The position numbers and the translations under genes are program-made. Positions 42,297 through 51,414 of a DNA stretch of 64,000 nt are shown piece after piece (the first letter of the stretch is position 1; the number at the start of each line of letters is the position of its first letter). The notes below the pieces were generated by a model. The model did not search any database. It was not told the DNA's origin and saw nothing but the letters and a program-made list of their open reading frames with translations. This DNA is from Candidatus Poribacteria bacterium (lineage in GTDB: Bacteria > Poribacteria > WGA-4E > WGA-3G): contig JAPPIG010000025.1 in NCBI GenBank assembly GCA_028820635.1, forward strand, positions 1 through 64,000, given 5' to 3'.

Positions 42297-44319
42297 CTAA
42301 CTTCCGATATAAGGTGTCATATCCCAAAGAAGAATGGTTTTATCAAAACCGCCACTCGCCAAAAGTGTGCCATCTGGTGAGAAAGCGAGATCCTGAATAT
42401 CGCTACTGTGCCCCAAAAAAGTGACGATATTCTCACCACTCTCTACTTCCCATAACCGTATTGCCATTTTGTCCATCCACACATCCCACCAAGTGCCGGA
42501 TGCGAGATATCGTCCACACGGTGAAAAGGCTAACACATACAGTGGTCCCCAACTATCCTCCGGGTGAGGAATGGTCTTAACAATTTCACGACGCTCAATA
42601 TCCCATAATAGAATCTCATTTTCTCCACAACAAGCGGCGATGGTACTACACGGTGAAAAAGCGATGTGTGGGGTTCTATTTGGAAACGCTTCAATTGCTT
42701 CACCGCTTTCAACATCCCACATTCGAGATTTAGTTCCACCATAAAAACTGATACTCACAAGTTGTTTTTCGTTTGGACTAAATGTAATAACATATATCCA
42801 CGAGGGGTGTGCTTTGAGTTGGTGTAACATCTTCTGCTGTTCCACATCCCACACATAATGCGTGCCTTCATTATCCCCGCATGCGATTCAAGTTGCTTGT
42901 CGGTGCGAATACAGAACTATACAGTGCTACTCGATTTTCTTGCTCAGGGAATGGGAAAGAGGCAATTGGTATCTTGTCGTTTCCAATTTCCCATACACTT
43001 ATAATCCGTCCTTTCGTAGTGCTCTGCTCAGGTGCAGTGGCATACAATTTTCCCATCGGTGACGTAGAAAAAGTGAAGTTTCCCCGCGCTTTGTTAAAAC
43101 GACTTGGAGGTTGGGAGAGATTATCAGTGTCGTAGAACATCAATGTATTTCCCGAACATGAGGCAGCAAGGGTTTTTCCATCCTGAGAAAAGGCGAGGGG
43201 ATCAGGTACACCGATATACGAATAACTAAATGTCTTAGGTTGGGAGTCGCCGACATTCCATACCTTAAATTCACTTTCAGTTACATAGACGAATGGACAT
43301 TGCTTTAGTAAGTGGTTACCTTGAAGACCATGATGTTCTTCAAGGTAAGTATCGGACTTTTTCTCACGTTCTACGTTCCACACGGTGAGGGTATCATCAG
43401 AGACTTCAGCAGCATATAGGACACTCTCTGGTGAATAGAAGACTTTCTTTGGTTCTGTTCCATAGTCGTGGAATTCTTGTGTCATTTTCCAATCGGTAAG
43501 TGTCCAAATCTTAACCGTACCCTTCTGCCCGCTGGATGCAAGAAACTTCCCACACGGTGAAAAGCAGAGACTCACAGCAGAATCCGTAGGTTCTGCGAGA
43601 CAAGCGATCTGTTTGCCGCTTTTCAAATTCCATACTGCAATATAGTTAAAGGAGTTTTCAGGAATTCGAATTCTATCTAAAGAGTCTGCACAAGCAAGCA
43701 GATTGTAGTCGGGCATTGTGCTGGCAAGTAGTGAACCATCAGTGGAGAAGGCAATAGGACGAGGTTTGCCACGGAACCATCTGAAATTGGTTTCAACATG
43801 ATATTTTGCGACCCTATCACCTGTTTCTGTGTGCCAAACATAAACGATATAGTCCGAATCGGCTGAGGATGCAAGATACTGACTATCAGGGGAAAAGACT
43901 AAATGTGAAACAAAATTAACTCCAAACATATTTTGTGCAATTTTCTTCGTCTCATCTCTTTTCAACCTTGAAATGCAGACACCACGTTTCACATCCCATA
44001 CCTTGACAATTCCTTGTCCATCACCGGTTGCAAGCCACTTGCCATTGGGTGAAAAAGAAATAGCAGTAATCCATCCCCTACCTGTATCCCATAAAGTAAT
44101 CGGAGTCATGGTAGATAGTTCATACCACCAGACTCCTATTGTATTACCGATGGCGAGATACCTTCCATCTGGTGAAGGGGCAATTGGTTGTGGTGTTATA
44201 TCATCCATCATGGATCCTTGTCCTAATCGCGCAATTGCACCACCAGGAAGTTCCCAAGTCGTTATATCACTGTTTTCAGCCTGCCTAAATGCAGGCGACC
44301 AATTTTCGCTATTTTGCAT
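42297..44319 (-). pseudogene. WD40 repeat protein, paralogue interrupted by a single-base frameshift
   Basis: The first part runs from ATG 44319 (behind AGAGGACAAATT) to a stop at 42871; the second part is an open frame from about 42890 to 42297. The natural fusion is a one-base insertion in 'gattcaag' (42885-42892): removing one T gives the WD40 sequence 'SNLIACGDNEGTHYVWDVE' across the break. The total length of 2023 nt is then 3n+1, giving 673 residues, near the 679 of the neighbouring paralogue. Propeller motifs continue to the end (FSPDGTLLASGGFDKTILLWD). Either a real decay or programmed shift, or an assembly error. Confidence 0.75.
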
Positions 44320-44539
44320 ATAATTTGTCCTCTTGGTAATTGGTATACTTGGGATTGTGATAGTGTTCCTTCTCACAATTAAAAGTGGAACAGACTGTCA
44401 CGTAATATAAAATGATGATTCACCTATACACATTCTTGGATGCACTTTACAAAAAAGTGTGATTGCAACACCTATCGCCTTTGCTGTAAAACTCAATTAA
44501 ACACCCACCCCAAATTCACGTCAAAATGCAATACCTATT

Positions 44540-46354
44540 TTGTGCAACGCGCGCGGTCCAAATTCACTGGCATCGGAAAGGAAGCACCCCATTCGCAGTC
44601 TACTCAGTCTCAAAAAATACGTTAAACGTTATAAATACGCTATCTTGTTTAGTTTCATCCTTGTTGTTTTAACAAATGGATTACTCCTGATCGGTCCGCA
44701 GATACTGAAAACGTTTTTTGATGAATTAGATCAAGCATCTGACGACCCAAACCTGACGGTGTCAAAGGATCGGATTCTCTTTTTGGCTGCGCTTTTTTTG
44801 GGCGTCGCCCTCGTCGGTGGAGTTCTGCGTTTCGTGCAACGCCGCACTATGCAAGGTGTTGCACGGCAGATGGAATTTCATCTTCGCGCCGACTTTTTTT
44901 CCCATCTCCAAAAACTCTCCGCTGCCTATTACGATAATGTGCGCACAGGCGATTTGATGACCCGCGCAACCAGTGACCTAAACGCTATTCGGATGGTTCT
45001 TAGCAGTGCTATCATATATACTGCAGATGCAACGGTGTTTTTCGGATTAGCACTCGTTATCATGCTCCGCATTGATGCCACTCTGACGGTCGTTGCTTTG
45101 TTGCCTTTCCCTATCCTTGCAATCACAATTCGCTTCCTTGGAAAACGTCTACATGTCCACTACGAAGGAATTCAAGAGGCTTTTTCAACAATGAACACAA
45201 AAGTGCAAGAGAATTTATCTGGTGTACGAGTTGTTAAGGCATACACGCTTGAGGCGGATGAGGTCGAACACTTCAAGGAATTGAACCAAGAATTTGTCGA
45301 TCGTAACCGAAGTCAAATCCGATTGATGAACTTCTTCTTTCCGCTATTCCGTTTTTTACCGGGGATCGCCAGTGTAGTAGTCCTTTGGATGGGAGGAATC
45401 CATGTGATTCAGGATAAAATCACACTCGGTGCTTTTATCGCTTTCAGTGCTTATCTTATGATGCTTAGGCGTCCGATGATTACGCTTGGATTTATTGTTA
45501 ACACTTTTGAACGCGGTGCTGCATCTATGGATCGGATCAACGCAATCCTCAGTGAAGAGCCAGAAATCTACGATGACGAAAACGTCAAATGGAATATAAA
45601 AGGCATTGAAGGAGCAATTGAATTTAAGAATCTAAGTTTTTCATATCCTGATGGACAACTCGTGCTAAGAAACATCAATCTTAAGATTGAACGAGGCAGC
45701 ACACTTGCGATTGTAGGGGGAACAGGATCAGGAAAATCCAGTCTTGTCAATCTAATCCCGCGCATTCGCCAAGTAGCGCGCGGTACTATCTTTATTGATG
45801 GTGTAGACATCCAAGATATACCTTTGAACATTCTTAGATCCAATATCGGATTTGTAGAACAAGAACCTTTTCTGTTTTCAGATTATTTACGGAATAATAT
45901 CGCTTATGGCGTAGACACACCGAACGACGATGAGATAAGAGAAGCAGCACACAGTGCGGATCTGCTGTCGCAAATTGAGGAATTTCCAGACGGATTACAG
46001 ACCTTACTCGGCGAACGAGGTCTGACAATTTCAGGCGGTCAACGTCAACGTAGTGCACTTGCCCGCGCAATTATGATTAAACCCAAAATTCTTATCCTTG
46101 ATGACGCATTTGCAAATGTGGATACACAGACCGAAGATACCATTCTTAGCCGACTTGCTGAAATCATGAAGGATCGAACAACTATCCTCATTTCACATAG
46201 AATTTCAACAGTGAAGGCAGCCGATCACATCATCGTATTGAATGATGGAAGTATCGTGGAATCTGGCACGCATGAACAGCTTCTTGAAAAGGACGGTATT
46301 TATGCTGGCATCTATGAAACGCAACTATTGAAGGATGAACTTGAAGAACTGTAG
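44540..46354 (+). CDS. ABC exporter half-transporter with degenerate ATP site
   Basis: 604 residues from TTG 44540. There is no ATG before the conserved part; an ATT at 44591 follows GGAAAGGAAGCACCCC and could be an AUU start. Six-helix exporter domain (about 25-320) with 'GDLMTRATSDLNAIRMVLS', then the nucleotide-binding domain: Walker A 'GGTGSGKSSLVNLIP', signature 'LTISGGQRQRSALARA', Walker B 'KILILDDAFANVDTQTED', in which the usual catalytic Glu is Asp, and H-loop 'TILISHRIST'. The next gene has a normal site, so the pair is an asymmetric heterodimer. Substrate unknown; probably a lipid, drug or peptide exporter. Confidence 0.87.
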   Translation: MCNARGPNSLASERKHPIRSLLSLKKYVKRYKYAILFSFILVVLTNGLLLIGPQILKTFFDELDQASDDPNLTVSKDRILFLAALFLGVALVGGVLRFVQRRTMQGVARQMEFHLRADFFSHLQKLSAAYYDNVRTGDLMTRATSDLNAIRMVLSSAIIYTADATVFFGLALVIMLRIDATLTVVALLPFPILAITIRFLGKRLHVHYEGIQEAFSTMNTKVQENLSGVRVVKAYTLEADEVEHFKELNQEFVDRNRSQIRLMNFFFPLFRFLPGIASVVVLWMGGIHVIQDKITLGAFIAFSAYLMMLRRPMITLGFIVNTFERGAASMDRINAILSEEPEIYDDENVKWNIKGIEGAIEFKNLSFSYPDGQLVLRNINLKIERGSTLAIVGGTGSGKSSLVNLIPRIRQVARGTIFIDGVDIQDIPLNILRSNIGFVEQEPFLFSDYLRNNIAYGVDTPNDDEIREAAHSADLLSQIEEFPDGLQTLLGERGLTISGGQRQRSALARAIMIKPKILILDDAFANVDTQTEDTILSRLAEIMKDRTTILISHRISTVKAADHIIVLNDGSIVESGTHEQLLEKDGIYAGIYETQLLKDELEEL

Positions 46355-46368
46355 AGAGGAACAAGTCA

Positions 46369-48180
46369 ATGTTTGGTATGGGTAGTAACCTATATGAATA
46401 TAGCGATGAGGAGCAAGACCTCGGCAAAGTCTATGACCGGGTGTTGATGAAGCGCCTGCTTGCATACCTCAAGCCTTACAAATTTCAATTGCTTATTATC
46501 GCTTTTTTTACTGTAGGAACCACACTCTCGCGACTCGTTGGACCATACCTTTGGCAAATCGGTATTGATAGACATATTACACCTGGTCAATTGGACGGTT
46601 TGAGCACAATCGCTATTTTTCTCGTATTGGGATTGATTGGTGATTTTGTGTTTTCCTATTTTGGGGAGTACTACACGCAAATGGCAGGGCAACACGTCAT
46701 GCGCGATCTTCGGCAGACACTTTTTTCACATTTACAACGTTTGGACGTGCAGTATTTTGATAAAAACCCGGTTGGCAGACTGATGACACGCGTCATGGGT
46801 GATGTCCAAGTTCTCAACGAGTTATTTACTTCCGGTGTGATTACCGTTTTTGCTAACTTCCTGGATATATTGAGTATCATGGTGGCGATGCTGCTCTACA
46901 ACTGGAAACTTGCGCTTGTAACGTTCACAGTGCTACCAATCATCTTTGGTGCAACGCTTGTCTATCAAATATACTCACGTCGTGCTTTTCGTGAACAACG
47001 TAAACAATATGCACGTATCAACGCGTTTTTGCAGGAAAACATCGTTGGGATGACGACAATGAAACTGTTTGCACAAGAGCGTAGAAGTTATCTACGTTTT
47101 AATGAACGTAACCGCAGATATCTCGCTGCGAATCTACGAAGTATCTTCTATTTTTCCATTTTCCATCCCTTGATTGAAGTAACAGCATCACTTGCTATAG
47201 CAGTGATCATCTGGTACGGAGGTGGACAGATTGTGCAGGGTGCGTTAACTTTCGGGATATTAGTCGCATTTCTCCAATACGCCGAACGGTTTTTCTGGCC
47301 AATTCGGGAACTCAGTGAAAAATATACTATCTTTCAAAACGCAATGGCATCTTCCGAGCGCATCTTTCAACTGCTTGACACAGAACCGACCATCGTTTCT
47401 ACTGCCGATAAGACTGGAGAAGAAACTCTAAAAGGTGAGATTGAATTTCGGAACGTGTGGTTTGCCTACAATGATGACGATTATGTTTTGCGAGATGTTT
47501 CGTTCACGGTGAAACCGGGTGAAAAGGTCGCGCTTGTGGGGCATACTGGTGCAGGAAAAACATCTATCATTAACCTATTGTGTCGATTCTATGAAATCAA
47601 CAAAGGACAAATTCTGATTGACGGTGTGGACCTCCGTAAAATGAACTTAGAGGAACTTCGGAGTGCAATCAGTATCGTGCAACAGAATATCTTTCTTTTC
47701 TCTGATTCAATTGAACGTAATATCAGTTTAGGTGATCCGTCCATCTCATCAAAACATGTTGCACGCGCGTCAAAAGATGTGCATTTAGATAGGTTTGTCG
47801 AAAAAATGCCTGACCGATATGACACTGAGATTAAAGAAGATGGTGGTGGGTTATCTGTTGGACAGAAGCAGTTAGTCGCATTTGCGCGTGCATTAGCATC
47901 TGATCCGAGTATCCTTATCCTTGACGAAGCGACTTCAAGCGTTGACACCGAAACCGAAATCCTGATAGAAGATGCGCTCAGTCGGTTGATGGAAAATCGC
48001 ACATCTGTTGTGATTGCGCATCGTCTCTCTACAATCCAAAATGCTGACAAGATTATTGTGATGCATCGCGGTGAAATCCGAGAGACTGGCACACATAACG
48101 AGTTATTACAAAAAGAGGGAATCTATTATCGGTTGTATCAGTTGCAATATAAGGGGCAGGAAGGGATGAAGAATTTATAA
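46369..48180 (+). CDS. ABC exporter half-transporter with canonical ATP site
   Basis: 603 residues, ATG behind AGAGGAACAAGTC, 14 bp after the preceding half-transporter. An N-terminal extension (about 1-30, acidic) leads to the six-helix domain (about 33-330) with 'GRLMTRVMGDVQVLNELFTS'. The nucleotide-binding domain has Walker A 'GHTGAGKTSIINLLC', signature 'GGLSVGQKQLVAFARALA', Walker B 'ILILDEATSSVDTETE' with the catalytic Glu, and H-loop 'VVIAHRLST'. A heterodimer with the first half-transporter, of the TM287/288 or MsbA-like exporter type. No substrate is suggested by the surroundings. Confidence 0.9.
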   Translation: MFGMGSNLYEYSDEEQDLGKVYDRVLMKRLLAYLKPYKFQLLIIAFFTVGTTLSRLVGPYLWQIGIDRHITPGQLDGLSTIAIFLVLGLIGDFVFSYFGEYYTQMAGQHVMRDLRQTLFSHLQRLDVQYFDKNPVGRLMTRVMGDVQVLNELFTSGVITVFANFLDILSIMVAMLLYNWKLALVTFTVLPIIFGATLVYQIYSRRAFREQRKQYARINAFLQENIVGMTTMKLFAQERRSYLRFNERNRRYLAANLRSIFYFSIFHPLIEVTASLAIAVIIWYGGGQIVQGALTFGILVAFLQYAERFFWPIRELSEKYTIFQNAMASSERIFQLLDTEPTIVSTADKTGEETLKGEIEFRNVWFAYNDDDYVLRDVSFTVKPGEKVALVGHTGAGKTSIINLLCRFYEINKGQILIDGVDLRKMNLEELRSAISIVQQNIFLFSDSIERNISLGDPSISSKHVARASKDVHLDRFVEKMPDRYDTEIKEDGGGLSVGQKQLVAFARALASDPSILILDEATSSVDTETEILIEDALSRLMENRTSVVIAHRLSTIQNADKIIVMHRGEIRETGTHNELLQKEGIYYRLYQLQYKGQEGMKNL

Positions 48181-48208
48181 TTCGGTTGGTTTATAAAGCC
48201 TTCACGAT

Positions 48209-48961
48209 TTACGAAATAGACTTAAATAATTCTCTCATCTTTTTCTTTTTATCTTTATCAAAATACTTTATTGCATTTTCATGACTTTCCCTTGAAAAAT
48301 ACTGACGATATTCCGCAATAAAATCCACCACTATCTGTTTATCAACCTTTGATAATTCTCGCAATATCCATCCCACTGCAGTTTTGGCAAAACGTTCTTC
48401 TCTTTTAATCAGTTTCGCATTTGATTTCAATAATAGCGATGTGTATTGATTTTCCTTTGTTAATGTGGTAAAAGCAACCACAGAACATCGCCCTTGCCAT
48501 ACATTTTTTGCGGTATGCCATTCAGATATTGCTTCGGCGCATTCTCTACCATGGGCTTTTATCATTTGTCGCAGTACTCTGGTACAAAACCAATCGCACA
48601 CACTCCAATCGTAAATATACCCATTCTCAAAAATCGACTCAAACCTTGAAAGCAACGCTTTGTAATCAAATTTGTTGTAGAGATAAAGCTGCAAGAATAA
48701 AATACCAGCAAGTTTATCTTCAGAATACTCCTCTTGAAAAAATGAAAGTGCTAAGTTCAGCTGCTCTTCAAGTGCGAGTTTGTTAATGTTTTCTTGTTTA
48801 TACCAGTCTTTCAATTCGGTTCTAATTGTGGGGATTTCTACGCCTCGATATTTGGTATCGTGTTTAATATAGTTTTCGAACCATACTTTTCTTTTTTCAT
48901 CTGCAAATTTGTCTATCCGAGATTGTAGTTTTTCTTTTAATTTGTTGTGATGATCAGCCAT
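48209..48961 (-). CDS. DNA alkylation repair (AlkD-like) protein
   Basis: 250 residues from ATG 48961; an in-frame GTG at 48979 is possible, neither has a clear ribosome-binding site. All-helical HEAT-like repeat protein of the AlkC/AlkD family: 'WFENYIKHDTKYRGVEIPTI' at the start, 'LAGILFLQLYL', 'YDWSVCDWFCTRVL', 'VWQGRCSVVAFTTL' and 'KTAVGWILRELSKVDKQIVV' near the end. AlkD removes positively charged alkylated bases such as 7-methylguanine. The paired aromatic and Asp residues typical of the active site (Trp/Asp in DWSVCD) are visible. It lies next to the restriction-modification genes on the same strand, but a functional link is speculative. Confidence 0.88.
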   Translation of the reverse strand: MADHHNKLKEKLQSRIDKFADEKRKVWFENYIKHDTKYRGVEIPTIRTELKDWYKQENINKLALEEQLNLALSFFQEEYSEDKLAGILFLQLYLYNKFDYKALLSRFESIFENGYIYDWSVCDWFCTRVLRQMIKAHGRECAEAISEWHTAKNVWQGRCSVVAFTTLTKENQYTSLLLKSNAKLIKREERFAKTAVGWILRELSKVDKQIVVDFIAEYRQYFSRESHENAIKYFDKDKKKKMRELFKSIS

Positions 48962-48997
48962 AATTATATTTTCAAACACCGAATATCTTCATTTTTC

Positions 48998-49582
48998 CTA
49001 GTCTTCCGGTATTTCAAATACGACACCGTCCTTTTTCTTTTCGTAAAAAATCATCTTAACTTCTATGGATTCCGCTAAGCTTGGCATTGCTTCATAGGTA
49101 CTGGGCTTAATGGAATAGGCATCTTCGCCTACAAACCCATCTATACCTTGGGATTCTTCAGAAGGTTCTGCCAAACGGTAGTCACAGCCTTTTATTTCTG
49201 CTAATTTTCTTAGAATTGCCTCCTGAAATTTAAGTCCTGTATATGTTTTGACAAGAACCAAATCTTCTACCCATGCTTTGACCATAGTCCGATCAATTTT
49301 GACAAATGCCTCATTTAGTTTGTCTATCATTGTAATTATTTTTTCTGTTGCATCATCAATGGCATCGGGATATCTTTCTTGATACCACGTAACCCATTCG
49401 TCAAATGTTTGTCCTGGAAATTCTTGTATCAGATCTGTCATTTGTCCAACGAATTTTGGACGTGTTGCTTGCGAATTTTGATTTGCGAGATTGATTAATT
49501 GAGTCGTGTACTTAGGAAAATCATAAGTAGGAGTTTTTACCACATATTCCTGAATCTCAGCATTTTTTAGTTTTATTTTCAT
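48998..49582 (-). CDS. MjaI-type restriction endonuclease (predicted target CTAG)
   Basis: 194 residues of the MjaI family: 'PTYDFPKYTTQLINLANQNS', 'ATRPKFVGQMTDLIQEFPGQ' and the late 'GIDGFVGEDAYSIKPSTY', with the Asp and Lys of a PD-(D/E)XK-like site, then 'KMIFYEKKKDGVVFE'. The reference enzyme MjaI cuts CTAG; the same specificity is inferred, not shown. The cognate methyltransferase gene is 86 bp upstream on the same strand and lies with it in one unit. Members of this family are best known from archaea, with scattered bacterial copies, so transfer is likely. Confidence 0.85.
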   Translation of the reverse strand: MKIKLKNAEIQEYVVKTPTYDFPKYTTQLINLANQNSQATRPKFVGQMTDLIQEFPGQTFDEWVTWYQERYPDAIDDATEKIITMIDKLNEAFVKIDRTMVKAWVEDLVLVKTYTGLKFQEAILRKLAEIKGCDYRLAEPSEESQGIDGFVGEDAYSIKPSTYEAMPSLAESIEVKMIFYEKKKDGVVFEIPED

Positions 49583-49667
49583 AAGAAATCTTTGTGCGAT
49601 ATAAGTTATTGTGTATTCAACAAATTGAGTTGAGAAGACCTATTTTGATGTTTAGTTGTATTTACAA

Positions 49668-50747
49668 TCAAAGTATTCGGGTTTGATCCAAGTCCAAAGT
49701 TTGTGGCTTCAATGAATATGTGACTTCAAAGATATTGTCTTTGAATGCTCGAATCTTTTCTAAATCATTCAGCAAAATTAACTGCTCTTGACTCGTCACC
49801 ACAGGACAACCATAATGCTTGTTTGTATATTTCATGGCTCCTGAGTTTTCCAACCGATGTTTGACAAACTGAAAATGTTTTTGAAGCCTATCGTGCAAAT
49901 AATCGTTTGAAAATTCCACACTATTATGTGCAATCGGACAAATCGTTTGTTGAAAACTCTCTTCAATTTCGACACCAATGCTACCGCGTCCAGATGTCAT
50001 CGCAGCTGCAACCGTAGTTCCTGTGCCCAAAAACGGATCCAATATCACATCCCCTTTCACAGAATACATATTGATAAGGCGATAAACTAATTCAAATGGA
50101 AATGCCGCACTCCTCAATCTTGACATATCATTAGAAAGCTTCTGCGCTGTTCCTTTAATATCTGTCCAAACATCCGAATACCAGACATTTCGCTCTTCCC
50201 AGAACAGTGCGCTTTCACGTCTGTTTTCTTTTTCTTTCTCTGTTTTAAATTCTCTTTTAGTGCCTTTTCTCACTATCAGAATATATTCATGTTCTAGTGT
50301 TACATAAGCACCAGCGGGTAACATACCCGATCCCATAAATTTATTGGGAGTGTTGGCATGTTTTCGCCAGAGGATATCTGGTAATGCTGAAAACCCGATT
50401 TTTAAGAGGTGCGTCAAGATTCTCGCGTGGTTCGGATACATACAGAAATCACCATTTACCGTCCTTGTCGCATCACCTATGTTAATACAGGCAAATCTGT
50501 CGTTCTTTAAAACCCTAAATACTTCATCCCATACAGAATCAAGAATCTCATGCATTGACGAATAAGCCAATTTTCCATTGCCGCTAGCTAACGCACTCTG
50601 GATGCCTGGGTTCTGATTAACAAACATTTCATCCCACATCTCAATCATAGGATAAGGTGGTGAGGTAACGACCAGATCAACACTTTCTGAGGGTATATTT
50701 TTCAAATCGCGCGAATCTTGAAAAAGTATTTTATGAGTAGTTTTCAT
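49668..50747 (-). CDS. DNA methyltransferase of the MjaI-type restriction-modification system
   Basis: 359 residues from ATG 50747; the frame runs 12 codons further upstream. Methyltransferase motif IV is 'VVTSPPYPMIEMWDEM' (TSPPY) near the N-terminus, motif I (FxGxG) is 'VILDPFLGTGTTVAAA' near the C-terminal half, so this is the beta-class order found in N4-cytosine and N6-adenine enzymes. 'SRDLKNIPSESVDLVVTSPP' is typical. Together with the MjaI-like endonuclease it would protect CTAG by N4-cytosine methylation. The substrate assignment is by linkage. The R and M genes are read in the same direction, with the M gene first. Confidence 0.88.
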   Translation of the reverse strand: MKTTHKILFQDSRDLKNIPSESVDLVVTSPPYPMIEMWDEMFVNQNPGIQSALASGNGKLAYSSMHEILDSVWDEVFRVLKNDRFACINIGDATRTVNGDFCMYPNHARILTHLLKIGFSALPDILWRKHANTPNKFMGSGMLPAGAYVTLEHEYILIVRKGTKREFKTEKEKENRRESALFWEERNVWYSDVWTDIKGTAQKLSNDMSRLRSAAFPFELVYRLINMYSVKGDVILDPFLGTGTTVAAAMTSGRGSIGVEIEESFQQTICPIAHNSVEFSNDYLHDRLQKHFQFVKHRLENSGAMKYTNKHYGCPVVTSQEQLILLNDLEKIRAFKDNIFEVTYSLKPQTLDLDQTRIL

Positions 50748-50789
50748 AGAAATTATTGCCCAAAAAGTAACCTTTGGTATCACACGCTG

Positions 50790-51203
50790 TCAGAGTATTT
50801 TTATTGTCCAGACACCGCCGTGTGCTGGATTGTGAATCAATCCATTTCTTATGTCAACACAGAGGTCAAGTGCTTCCAAAATCATGTGTCCAACGAGGAC
50901 AGGCGTGTCCTCAGGAAGGTCTGTTACTTGAATGGAGTGGCTTCGTTCCAAGACGGTATATTTTATCTCTGAATAAATAGTGCGTTCTACAGTGCCATTT
51001 GCGGTTTGCACCCGAATTTGTCGGATCGGGGTAAGTCCGAGTTGCTGAACGAGCGATTTGGGGAGGCAGAGTCCGGTTGCACCAGTATCAACCAGCGCAT
51101 CTTCAATGGTAAGTTTACGTACATCTTCGGATTCGAGAACGCCTAATTCTACAGCATGCAAATCTTTTAGGTTTTCAAGTTCAATTCGGGTTGTATGTTC
51201 CAT
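50790..51203 (-). CDS. Retropepsin-like aspartic protease (clan AA)
   Basis: 137 residues. The catalytic motif is 'DALVDTGATGLCLPKSLVQQ' with Asp-Thr-Gly, and the second strand pair 'VRVQTANGTVER' and 'DTPVLVGHMILEALDLCVD' matches the ψ-loop pattern (the family's hydrophobic Gly-x-x-x-L). Such single-domain retropepsin-like proteins are common in cyanobacteria, Planctomycetes and Poribacteria and dimerise to form the active site. The cellular substrate is unknown. It lies upstream of the methyltransferase gene and could be part of the same transcript. The ATG follows GGAGTGACAA. Confidence 0.85.
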   Translation of the reverse strand: MEHTTRIELENLKDLHAVELGVLESEDVRKLTIEDALVDTGATGLCLPKSLVQQLGLTPIRQIRVQTANGTVERTIYSEIKYTVLERSHSIQVTDLPEDTPVLVGHMILEALDLCVDIRNGLIHNPAHGGVWTIKIL

Positions 51204-51414
51204 TTGTCACTCCTTCGTTTTCTGATAGACACTCTAATTCCAAATTTTAGCACAAATTAGGACTGAGTGTCAAGGTGCGTAAGTTGAGTTTTGGCACAAG
51301 ATTCTTGGCTATTTTTCCCAAATATGTTATATTTTACGATGGATGTGATCATTGTAGTCCAATGGGTTATATTAATAAGGAATTTTCGGTTTAAGCGAAC
51401 TCAGACAATGTAAA

